Positions 58,359-64,000 of a stretch of 64,000 bases of DNA are shown piece by piece (positions within the stretch are counted from its first letter, which is position 1; each line of letters begins with the position of its first letter). Where the stretch lies: contig JBDSSF010000003.1 in NCBI GenBank assembly GCA_039928925.1, forward strand, positions 248,001 to 312,000. The letters run 5' to 3'. A model generated the notes under the pieces. The model had not been told where the DNA came from, did not search any database, and was given only the letters and a program-made list of their open reading frames with translations. The position numbers and the translations under genes are program-made. This stretch comes from Candidatus Saccharimonadales bacterium (GTDB taxonomy: Bacteria; Patescibacteriota; Saccharimonadia; Saccharimonadales; Saccharimonadaceae).

Positions 58359-59403
58359 GAAATTTAGAAAAAAACAAGAAGCTCCGTCACGTATAACGAA
58401 CGAAACGGTCGCTGAGCACCGTGAGCGTATTCTTGCTGGTGGGCGACGTTTCAAGTATCCAATGCAGTACGCTAGGCATAAGCTAGTCATTAATGCTATC
58501 ATTATTGTTCTCGTAACAATTTTGGCACTTGTACTGATCGGATGGTGGCAATTATACCCTGTACAAAATACCAGTACATTCTTCTACCGTGTAACTCGCG
58601 TTCTGCCACTGCCGGTTGCTGTTGTAGATGGAGAACAAGTTCGTTATAGTGATTATCTTCTTCACTTCAATAGTTCAGCACATTATTTACAACAGAGTGA
58701 ACAGGTTGATTTAAATAGCGATGATGGTAAACGACAGCTCGACTATATCAAACGTAAAACCATGGATAATGTGGTCGCAGATGCATATGCTGCAAAGATT
58801 GCCCGTGAACAGAAAATTACTATATCTGATAGCGATGTTGATGCGATCATTAAGCTTGGTCGTACAACGACAAACGGTGTTATCTCACAGGAAACCTATG
58901 ATGCTTCGGCCCTAAGCATACTTGGCTGGACTCCAGATGAAAATAGGGAAGTTATACGAAGCGGTTTAATTAGAAACGCAGTATCATATCAGATTGATAC
59001 GGTTGCGAAAGATAATGTACAGAAAGTGACTAATTTACTTCAAAATAAAGATATTGATTTTGATCTTGTCGCAAAAACTGTTGGTGGGTCTGGGGATTCG
59101 GCAGTCACTGCTGGCGTATCAGGACTTGTACCTAATTTTAACAACGACGGTGGTCTAAGTGCTGCAGCCGATAAACTACAAAAAGGTCAATTATCACCTG
59201 TTATAAAATCAACAACAGGTGATGGTTATTACGTCGTGAGACTTCTTGAGAAGACTGACACAAAAATTAGTTATGCCTTTATTAAAATTCCTCTCACTGT
59301 TTTCAATGCTAAACTTGCTGACCTGAAGAAAAATAACAAGGTTACTGAGTACATTTCAATACCACAGATTAATGATCAGGCAGCAGTAAAATCAAAGGAG
59401 TAG
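58339..59403 (+). CDS. Membrane-anchored peptidyl-prolyl isomerase (PrsA/SurA-like)
   Basis: A 354-residue protein with a basic start, one membrane helix (about residues 53-72) and an extracellular foldase layout. A SurA_N-like helical part is followed by a parvulin-like core (about residues 210-330: VAKTVGGSGDSAVTAGVSGLVP; AADKLQKGQLSPVIKSTTGDGYYVVRLLEK given in part). These foldases help secreted proteins fold; a natural client set here is the surface proteins and pilins. The parvulin core is divergent, so the isomerase activity is not certain. sod follows after 3 nt. Confidence 0.75.
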   Translation: MKKLTLKKFRKKQEAPSRITNETVAEHRERILAGGRRFKYPMQYARHKLVINAIIIVLVTILALVLIGWWQLYPVQNTSTFFYRVTRVLPLPVAVVDGEQVRYSDYLLHFNSSAHYLQQSEQVDLNSDDGKRQLDYIKRKTMDNVVADAYAAKIAREQKITISDSDVDAIIKLGRTTTNGVISQETYDASALSILGWTPDENREVIRSGLIRNAVSYQIDTVAKDNVQKVTNLLQNKDIDFDLVAKTVGGSGDSAVTAGVSGLVPNFNNDGGLSAAADKLQKGQLSPVIKSTTGDGYYVVRLLEKTDTKISYAFIKIPLTVFNAKLADLKKNNKVTEYISIPQINDQAAVKSKE

Positions 59404-59406
59404 AAC

Positions 59407-60003
59407 ATGTATACATTACCAGCACTAGATTACGAATATGATCAGTTAGGTCCTTATATAAGTAAAGATATCATGACGCTACATCATACAAAACATCATC
59501 AAACTTATGTTGATAAGTTGAATGCTGCACTGGATACAGCACCTGCGCTAAAAGAGCGACCTCTTGTAAGTCTTTTAACGGATCTCGATAGTTTACCCGA
59601 GGCTGTGAAGTCAGCTGTCCGCAATCATGGTGGTGGTCATTATAACCACAGTTTATTTTGGCAATGGATGTCACCACAGGGGGGTGGCGAGCCAACAGGT
59701 GATTTGGCAGCTAAAATAATTGAAAAGTACGGAAGTTTCCAAGGATTTGTTGATGCATTTACAGCAAAGTCCCTTGCAGTATTCGGTAGTGGCTGGGTAT
59801 GGCTTCAGCCGAACATGGATATAATTACAACATCCAACCAAGACACTCCAATTATGCAGGGTCTCGCTGCACCACTTCTTGGGCTAGATGTATGGGAGCA
59901 TGCTTATTATCTCGACTACAAAAATAAGCGCGATGATTATGTCGCAAGTTGGTGGAATACTGTGAACTGGGATTTTGTAACCGAACGCTCAATCGATAAG
60001 TAG
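59407..60003 (+). CDS. sodA: Superoxide dismutase (Fe/Mn)
   Basis: A 198-residue Fe/Mn superoxide dismutase. The metal ligands are H26 (LHHTKHH), H81 (HYNHSLFW), D161 and H165 (LDVWEHAYYLDY). The GGGHYNHSLFWQWMSP segment is typical. Fe or Mn preference cannot be read safely. It protects a probably fermentative, oxygen-exposed epibiont. A palindromic terminator follows. Confidence 0.96.
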   Translation: MYTLPALDYEYDQLGPYISKDIMTLHHTKHHQTYVDKLNAALDTAPALKERPLVSLLTDLDSLPEAVKSAVRNHGGGHYNHSLFWQWMSPQGGGEPTGDLAAKIIEKYGSFQGFVDAFTAKSLAVFGSGWVWLQPNMDIITTSNQDTPIMQGLAAPLLGLDVWEHAYYLDYKNKRDDYVASWWNTVNWDFVTERSIDK

Positions 60004-60026
60004 GTATAAAGTTTAGTTCTACAGGC

Positions 60027-60062
60027 AAGAAAAAAGTTCATCAATTGATGAACTTTTTTCTT
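60027..60062. terminator. Bidirectional terminator (36-nt perfect palindrome)
   Basis: AAGAAAAAAGTTCATCAA and its complement TTGATGAACTTTTTTCTT form a long perfect stem. It ends sod rightwards and tRNA-Asp leftwards. Confidence 0.93.
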
Positions 60063-60137
60063 GGCGCGCTCGACCGGATTTGAACCGGCGATCTCCTCCG
60101 TGACAGGGAGGCGTGATAACCCCTTCACTACGAGCGC
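60062..60137 (-). tRNA. tRNA-Asp (anticodon GUC)
   Basis: A 76-nt cloverleaf. The acceptor is GCGCUCG/CGAGCGC, discriminator G, CCA encoded. The anticodon stem CCUCC/GGAGG closes the loop CUGUCAC, giving GUC. Confidence 0.95.
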
Positions 60138-60209
60138 AAATTAACCGAGGCTTTAGTTATGATATCAGTTTTCCGCCTCTGAGGCAACAGGGTGGGATCG
60201 TTTATTTTT

Positions 60210-60236
60210 ACAGTCCAAACTGGTATAATGAGGAAG
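60210..60236 (+). promoter_or_regulatory. Promoter of tRNA-Thr
   Basis: TATAAT preceded by TGG (extended -10) about 23 nt before the tRNA; the -35 TTTATT is weak. Confidence 0.5.
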
Positions 60237-60251
60237 AAGCTATAAACAAGT

Positions 60252-60327
60252 GCCGCTGTAGCTCAGCTGGTAGAGCGGCGCTTTCGTAAAGCGTAGGTCT
60301 CCGGTTCAAATCCGGACAGCGGCTCCA
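60252..60327 (+). tRNA. tRNA-Thr (anticodon CGU)
   Basis: A 76-nt cloverleaf, CCA encoded. Acceptor GCCGCUG/CAGCGGC; discriminator U. Anticodon loop UUCGUAA gives CGU, reading ACG. Its UCCA end fits the UGGA bulge of the T-box before thrS (63469-63475). Confidence 0.95.
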
Positions 60328-60349
60328 CAATTTGTTTGAAACTATTATT

Positions 60350-60724
60350 ATGAAATCAGATTTTATTACTTATTCTAAACAAGTTCTCGCCGATAGGGCA
60401 GTGACTATTATGATTAGTATAATCTTGGTATTAAGTATCGCGTACTGTATTTATGTTGGAGTTTCGTTACGCCCTAGTCAGCTGCAAGTGGCAGTCCATT
60501 ACACTGCCTTTGGCGAGACTTTCTATTACCGTGACCAGTGGTACTACCTATTGTCATTCGTTGCCTTTGGTGTTGTATTTGCTATCACCCATACTATGCT
60601 TATCGTTAAGCTTCTTATGATGAATAAACGTCAGATCGCGTTAGTATTTGGATGGTTTAGTCTATTTGTACTTTTGATTATCCTTCTTTTAACTCACTCA
60701 GTTCTTGGTATTGCATTCCTTTAA
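60350..60724 (+). CDS. Small membrane protein, unknown function
   Basis: A 124-residue protein with three hydrophobic segments (AVTIMISIILVLSIAYCIYV; YYLLSFVAFGVVFAITHTML; IALVFGWFSLFVLLIILLL). It begins about 22 nt after tRNA-Thr. The stop overlaps nothing, but the glycosyltransferase starts 7 nt later, so the two are probably cotranscribed and might act together at the membrane. Confidence 0.6.
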   Translation: MKSDFITYSKQVLADRAVTIMISIILVLSIAYCIYVGVSLRPSQLQVAVHYTAFGETFYYRDQWYYLLSFVAFGVVFAITHTMLIVKLLMMNKRQIALVFGWFSLFVLLIILLLTHSVLGIAFL

Positions 60725-60731
60725 GATATCT

Positions 60732-62399
60732 ATGACTGATTTAGAAATTCCTCTCGAAAAACGTACTAAATCTTACCGCTTTTTCGAAATGCTACCAGCC
60801 ATACTGAGCTACGGTATGATCATTTTACTGTTCTTATTATCGCTTATAGACCCACTTTATGCTGCAATCTATCTATTGTTGGTTATCATTACCATTCTAG
60901 TCAAAGCGGTTGGTATCGCAGCTCACACGACCGCAGGTTATGGTCGATTAGATGGGGCTCAGAAGGTTGATTGGCACAACCGGCTTTTGCAACTTCAAAA
61001 CCCCGGGGACGCCTATTTGGGGCTGCAATCAAAAACATCAAAAGAGTTTGGATTTGAAGCCCATAAGGAAAATTTACGACATATCTCAGCTGATAAAGAT
61101 CATTTTCCTAAACCATCAAATATCTATAATGCCGTCATAGTGGCAACTTATAATGAGACTTTTGAGGTCATTGAGCCTACAATTCAATCGATTGCCGACA
61201 CTACATACAACAATGATCAGCTAATTGTCGTTCTTGCCTATGAGCAAAGAGGGGGTGATCCAATTAAAAAGACTGCTGAGAAATTACAGCGACAGTTTGC
61301 TCATACATTTAAAGCATTTCTCATTGTTGAACACCCAAGCGACTTGCCAAATGAAATTGTAGGTAAGGGCGGTAATATTACCTACGCTGGGCACTTCTTG
61401 AAGACTTGGGTCAAGGACCACAGTATTGAGTATAAGAATGTCATAATCACGACGCTAGATAGTGACAACCGTCCTCACGCAACATACTTTGACTATGTTA
61501 CCTATGAGTACATCGTGCATGATGACCGTAAGCACCTATCTTACCAGCCTGTGTCACTATTTCTTAATAATATATGGGATGCACCTGCACCTATGCGCGT
61601 GTTGGCCACCGGTAATTCATTTTGGAATATTATTAGCGCAATGAGGCCTCACACGTTACGTAACTTTGCCTCCCACTCTCAGCCAATGGATGCATTAGTC
61701 GAAATGGATTTTTGGAGTACTCGTACCATTGTCGAAGATGGCCATCAATATTGGCGTAGCTACTTTCACTTCGATGGTCATTACGCCGTTACTCCAATCT
61801 ATGTACCAATCTATCAGGATGCAGTCCTAGCGGAAACGTATAAAAAAACCTTGAAAGCACAGTTTGTTCAGCTACAGCGCTGGGCTTATGGTGCTTCTGA
61901 CATTCCCTATGTTGCGACTAGAATCTTCTCATCAAAACGTAAAGTTCCACTTCTTGGTGGTCTTGCTCGTTTGTTGCGTCTAATCGATGGTCATGTAACT
62001 CTTGCAAGCATGTCTATACTCGTGACGATTGGTGGTTGGGTGCCTTTGTTTGTTAATACTAATTCAGCTCACAGTATTGCTGCCCACCAACTACCCGAAG
62101 TAGTTAGTGTAATTCAGCGTATAGCTACAGTTGGTTTATTCATCACCATCTTCTTAACGTTTAAGATGTTACCGCCACGCCCAGAACGTTATAAGCGTCG
62201 ACGTAGCGTATGGATGCTGTTGCAATGGGTTCTGATGCCTGTTACTTCAATCTTCTACACCGCAGCATCCGCTTATAATGCGCAGACTCATTTATTGTTT
62301 GGTAAATATCTCACTAAATTCGCCGTTACTGAAAAGGCAACCCACGAATCAGTTGCACGTGCTAAGCACGCGAAGTCCTCTGCTTCCTCGAAGAGGTGA
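60732..62399 (+). CDS. Family-2 glycosyltransferase, processive membrane type
   Basis: A 555-residue protein with two membrane helices at the N-terminus and two or more at the C-terminus. The GT2 catalytic domain has AVIVATYNE, the DxD-like LDSDNRPH near residue 244, an IVEDGHQYWR motif near 334 (the third Asp), and QLQRWAYG near 380, the QxxRW motif of processive synthases. It resembles cellulose/hyaluronan synthase-like enzymes and would make a surface polysaccharide; the polymer is unknown. ATG 60732 is preferred; longer GTG/TTG starts run into the previous gene. The 3' end overlaps nrdR (convergent) by 38 nt. Confidence 0.85.
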   Translation: MTDLEIPLEKRTKSYRFFEMLPAILSYGMIILLFLLSLIDPLYAAIYLLLVIITILVKAVGIAAHTTAGYGRLDGAQKVDWHNRLLQLQNPGDAYLGLQSKTSKEFGFEAHKENLRHISADKDHFPKPSNIYNAVIVATYNETFEVIEPTIQSIADTTYNNDQLIVVLAYEQRGGDPIKKTAEKLQRQFAHTFKAFLIVEHPSDLPNEIVGKGGNITYAGHFLKTWVKDHSIEYKNVIITTLDSDNRPHATYFDYVTYEYIVHDDRKHLSYQPVSLFLNNIWDAPAPMRVLATGNSFWNIISAMRPHTLRNFASHSQPMDALVEMDFWSTRTIVEDGHQYWRSYFHFDGHYAVTPIYVPIYQDAVLAETYKKTLKAQFVQLQRWAYGASDIPYVATRIFSSKRKVPLLGGLARLLRLIDGHVTLASMSILVTIGGWVPLFVNTNSAHSIAAHQLPEVVSVIQRIATVGLFITIFLTFKMLPPRPERYKRRRSVWMLLQWVLMPVTSIFYTAASAYNAQTHLLFGKYLTKFAVTEKATHESVARAKHAKSSASSKR

Positions 62400-62808
62400 T
62401 CAGTTGGTGCCTTGCTGCATACTGCATTGCAGCAAGGTCATCAAAGGCTTTTAATGTTTGATGAGTTATTGCAGCTATGTCTTCTGAGCTAATAGAGCGT
62501 ATCTGTGTTGAAAGAATATCCTCAACAGTCTGAGCAAGCCATAGGGAATCGTAGTCGGCTTTTTTCTTGTCATGTCCGAACGATGAAGCAATACTGACAA
62601 TTAGTTTACCAATGTTAAATACTGTAGTGGCACCATCATTCAATAAGACGGACTTATTCTCTGCAACAGAAGGTTTTTCGTATGTCGTAAAATTAGCGCC
62701 ACATGACGTACAGTGACGCCGTCGCCATACAGAAGCATGCTTCATACCTCCACGAGAATTAATTACTTTTGTTTTTGGTTGAAAGCAATTTACGCAAAAC
62801 ATATCCAT
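62362..62808 (-). CDS. nrdR: Transcriptional repressor NrdR
   Basis: A 148-residue repressor of ribonucleotide reductase genes. The zinc ribbon has C5, C8, C33 and C36 (MDMFCVNCF, RRRHCTSCGANFTTYE), and the ATP-cone covers about residues 48-136 (KSVLLNDGATTVFNIGKL). The region between the ribbon and the cone is more divergent than usual (SRGGMKHASVWRRRHC). It is convergent with the glycosyltransferase. No ribonucleotide reductase gene is in the window, so its target lies elsewhere. Confidence 0.87.
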   Translation of the reverse strand: MDMFCVNCFQPKTKVINSRGGMKHASVWRRRHCTSCGANFTTYEKPSVAENKSVLLNDGATTVFNIGKLIVSIASSFGHDKKKADYDSLWLAQTVEDILSTQIRSISSEDIAAITHQTLKAFDDLAAMQYAARHQLITSSRKQRTSRA

Positions 62809-62866
62809 ATATTGTCATACCGCAAGGCAAAATGCTAGTGGATAACTATTTAAAACTATGGAAAAC

Positions 62867-62895
62867 AAAAAAAGCCCTACTTATTGAGTTGGGCT
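62867..62895 (-). terminator. Terminator of the 45-codon gene
   Basis: On the minus strand AGCCC/GGGCT (a 13-nt loop) is followed by T7. It lies 25 nt after the stop of the small gene. Confidence 0.65.
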
Positions 62896-62919
62896 ATGGA
62901 AATTAGGAGCAATAAAATA

Positions 62920-63057
62920 CTATTTAGTGTGCGTGCGTTCGCGAACTAGTTTGCGCGCATCTTCCCATGTTACGTTATATTCAAACGACAATGAGAACTT
63001 TTCAAGATTACTTACTTTTGGTTGTTTGTGGATTTTGATTTCTTTTTCTTTAACCAT
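62920..63057 (-). CDS. 45-residue protein, unknown function
   Basis: A small gene, too short for normal gene callers but strongly supported: a consensus promoter directly upstream, an ATG at the exact leaderless distance, and a terminator behind. The product starts MVKEKEIKIHKQPKV and ends in WEDARKLVRERTHTK. It is basic and largely helical, with no Cys and no membrane segment. It could be a nucleic-acid-binding or regulatory peptide; no family is recognised. Confidence 0.6.
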   Translation of the reverse strand: MVKEKEIKIHKQPKVSNLEKFSLSFEYNVTWEDARKLVRERTHTK

Positions 63058-63063
63058 GTCTTT

Positions 63064-63092
63064 ATATTAGCATAAGCGTGTATAAATGTCAA
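63064..63092 (-). promoter_or_regulatory. Consensus leaderless promoter of the 45-codon gene
   Basis: TTGACA (63092-63087), 17-nt spacer, TAATAT (63069-63064), then exactly 6 nt (AAAGAC) to the ATG at 63057. It is among the best promoters in the window. Confidence 0.85.
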
Positions 63093-63187
63093 GCACACCT
63101 TAACGTGGTTTATATACCGTATATGATATATAAATTGTCATAAAGGGTATTTAGTCACGTGGATAACTCTAAATATCTGTGGGGAAT

Positions 63188-63211
63188 AAAAAGAATCTCC
63201 ATTGGAGATTC
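63188..63211 (-). terminator. Terminator of tRNA-Val
   Basis: Minus strand: GAATCTCC/GGAGATTC (an 8-bp stem with a 3-nt loop) followed by T5. Confidence 0.8.
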
Positions 63212-63216
63212 GAATA

Positions 63217-63293
63217 TGGTGGGCTCTAGAGGAGTTGAACCTCTGACCTCCGCAACGTCAATGCGGCGCTCTAGCCAGCTGAGCTAAGAGCCC
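63217..63293 (-). tRNA. tRNA-Val (anticodon GAC)
   Basis: A 77-nt cloverleaf with encoded CCA. Acceptor GGGCUCU/AGAGCCC, discriminator A. Anticodon stem CCGCA/UGCGG closes UUGACGU, giving GAC. Confidence 0.95.
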
Positions 63294-63327
63294 TCAGCTG
63301 TTTAATGATATCAGACAGAGGCCAGCG

Positions 63328-63356
63328 TTGCAATAAAAGGGGATATTAGCTATCAT
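63328..63356 (+). promoter_or_regulatory. Promoter of the thrS T-box leader
   Basis: TTGCAA (63328-63333), 17-nt spacer, TATCAT (63351-63356). It starts a leader of about 205 nt. Confidence 0.65.
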
Positions 63357-63362
63357 AATATA

Positions 63363-63550
63363 TGAACGTTGACGTGGCCTAACCATCCATTGAGTTCCGT
63401 GGATGTGTCGACACACGTAAAAAGTTACTCATAAGTGTCCTGTGCTTTATAGCGAATGGAAAGTCCGGTGGAACCGCCCTCTAAAGGGTCCGAGACATGC
63501 GATTAATGAATTTAAAGTAATTTAAATGCATACATCGCATGTTTTTTATT
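63363..63550 (+). promoter_or_regulatory. T-box riboswitch controlling thrS
   Basis: The antiterminator is canonical. Helix A1 pairs GUCCGG (63463-63468) with CCGAGAC (63490-63496, one bulged A). The 7-nt bulge is UGGAACC (63469-63475). Helix A2 pairs GCCCU with AGGGU around CUAA (63476-63489). Its UGGA fits the UCCA end of tRNA-Thr. The competing terminator CATGCGAT/ATCGCATG followed by T6 (63496-63547) overlaps the last A1 bases. Stem I is short: GUUGAC/GUCGAC around CAUCCA/UGGAUG. The specifier codon could not be assigned with confidence. Confidence 0.85.
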
Positions 63551-63569
63551 TACTAAAAAGGAGAATCCA

Positions 63570-64000
63570 ATGAACGACGAACAACTTCATGCAATGCGGC
63601 ACAGCTTAGCTCACATAACTGCAGCTGCAATACAAAAAATATGGCCAGAGGCAAAATTCGGTGTCGGACCAGTTGTTGATAATGGTTTTTATTACGATAT
63701 TGATCTAGGTGAGAAAAAGATTTCTGAGGCGAACTTCGCTAAGATTGAAAAAACTATGAGAAGCATTGTTGATTATGGTGATGATTTCGACCGCTTTGAA
63801 ATGCCGATTGATCAAGCGATTGAGTGGGCAAGTGAGAACAAGCAGCCATACAAAGAAGAACTTCTTAATGACTTAAAGCGATCAGGCACAACTGTTGCTA
63901 AAGATCTAGATGCTGCTGAGCTTGGCTTAGCCGCAGAAGGAGACGCAGCAGTTGAGAAAGTATCATTTTATAAAAATGGTATTTTTGTTGATCTTTGTCG
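63570..64000 (+). CDS. thrS: Threonyl-tRNA synthetase (3' end outside window)
   Basis: The N-terminal 143 residues of ThrRS. It starts directly with the editing domain (MRHSLAHITAAAIQKIWPEA, VVDNGFYYDID), so the TGS domain found at the N-terminus of E. coli ThrRS is absent. AAGGAG lies 7 nt before the ATG. The T-box leader ties expression to uncharged tRNA-Thr. The coding region continues past the window. Confidence 0.93.
   Translation, partial: MNDEQLHAMRHSLAHITAAAIQKIWPEAKFGVGPVVDNGFYYDIDLGEKKISEANFAKIEKTMRSIVDYGDDFDRFEMPIDQAIEWASENKQPYKEELLNDLKRSGTTVAKDLDAAELGLAAEGDAAVEKVSFYKNGIFVDLC

Noticed and set aside
62847..63165. Two DnaA-box-like sequences (TGGATAAC near 62847 and 63157)
   Set aside because: Each matches about 8 of 9 positions, but they are over 300 bp apart with no dnaA, no cluster and no AT-rich unwinding region, so an origin is not supported.
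63459..63475. GGAAAGTCCGG, resembling the conserved RNase P RNA GGAAAGUCCGG
   Set aside because: The rest of the RNase P fold is absent and the following bases form a complete T-box antiterminator and terminator in front of thrS.
1..64000. CRISPR arrays, insertion sequences or prophage genes
   Set aside because: No regularly spaced short repeats, transposase motifs or phage structural genes were seen on either strand.

Overview
The window looks like a dense, low-to-mid GC chromosome segment from a Candidate Phyla Radiation bacterium, most likely a Saccharibacterium (TM7). Supporting signs are the standard genetic code (TGA used as a stop), very short intergenic gaps, a divergent DnaG without zinc ligands, two RNase J paralogues, a monoderm-type type IV pilus locus without a secretin, UppS/UppP lipid-carrier genes, and many small membrane-anchored proteins of unknown function. 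No IS element, prophage or CRISPR array was seen. All base-composition statements are judged by eye.

Layout. 1-5.6 kb: orn (5' end cut), a CapA-like protein, an MmcQ/YjbR protein, then dnaG-rpoD. 5.6-18.3 kb: prenyl chemistry (polyprenyl synthase, uppS), DNA repair and replication (polA, mutM, holA), rpsT, and several unknown proteins. 18.3-22 kb: a PIG-L deacetylase, a GC-rich orphan gene, a structured RNA ending in a hammerhead ribozyme, truB, rpsO, a LURP-one-like protein and a GGDEF protein. 22-31 kb: pnp, two RNase J genes and a family-4 UDG. 31-36 kb: ftsK, rpsF-ssb-rpsR, efp-tlyA. 36.2-39.7 kb: a GC-rich insert with a repeat-containing surface protein and a sortase-like protein, surrounded by structured RNA. 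39.7-55.4 kb: ychF and a complete type IV pilus locus. 55.4-64 kb: xerC-like recombinase, uppP, ndk, four tRNAs, sod, a GT2 glycosyltransferase, nrdR, a 45-codon gene, and thrS (3' end cut) behind a T-box leader.

How the parts connect. Many genes have a -10 hexamer ending 6-8 nt before the start codon, which predicts widespread leaderless mRNAs. This rule also corrects several start codons. Orn, the GGDEF cyclase and the N-terminal domain of PilB could form a c-di-GMP-to-pilus circuit. The GC-rich islands (19.0-19.6 and 36.2-39.7 kb) instead use Shine-Dalgarno sites and long structured RNAs, and look acquired, plausibly from actinobacterial hosts.

The most notable observations are the hammerhead ribozyme abutting the truB promoter (19515-19565), the threonine T-box before thrS, the leaderless promoter architecture, the metal-ligand losses in DnaG and UDG, and the GC-rich surface-protein/sortase island.
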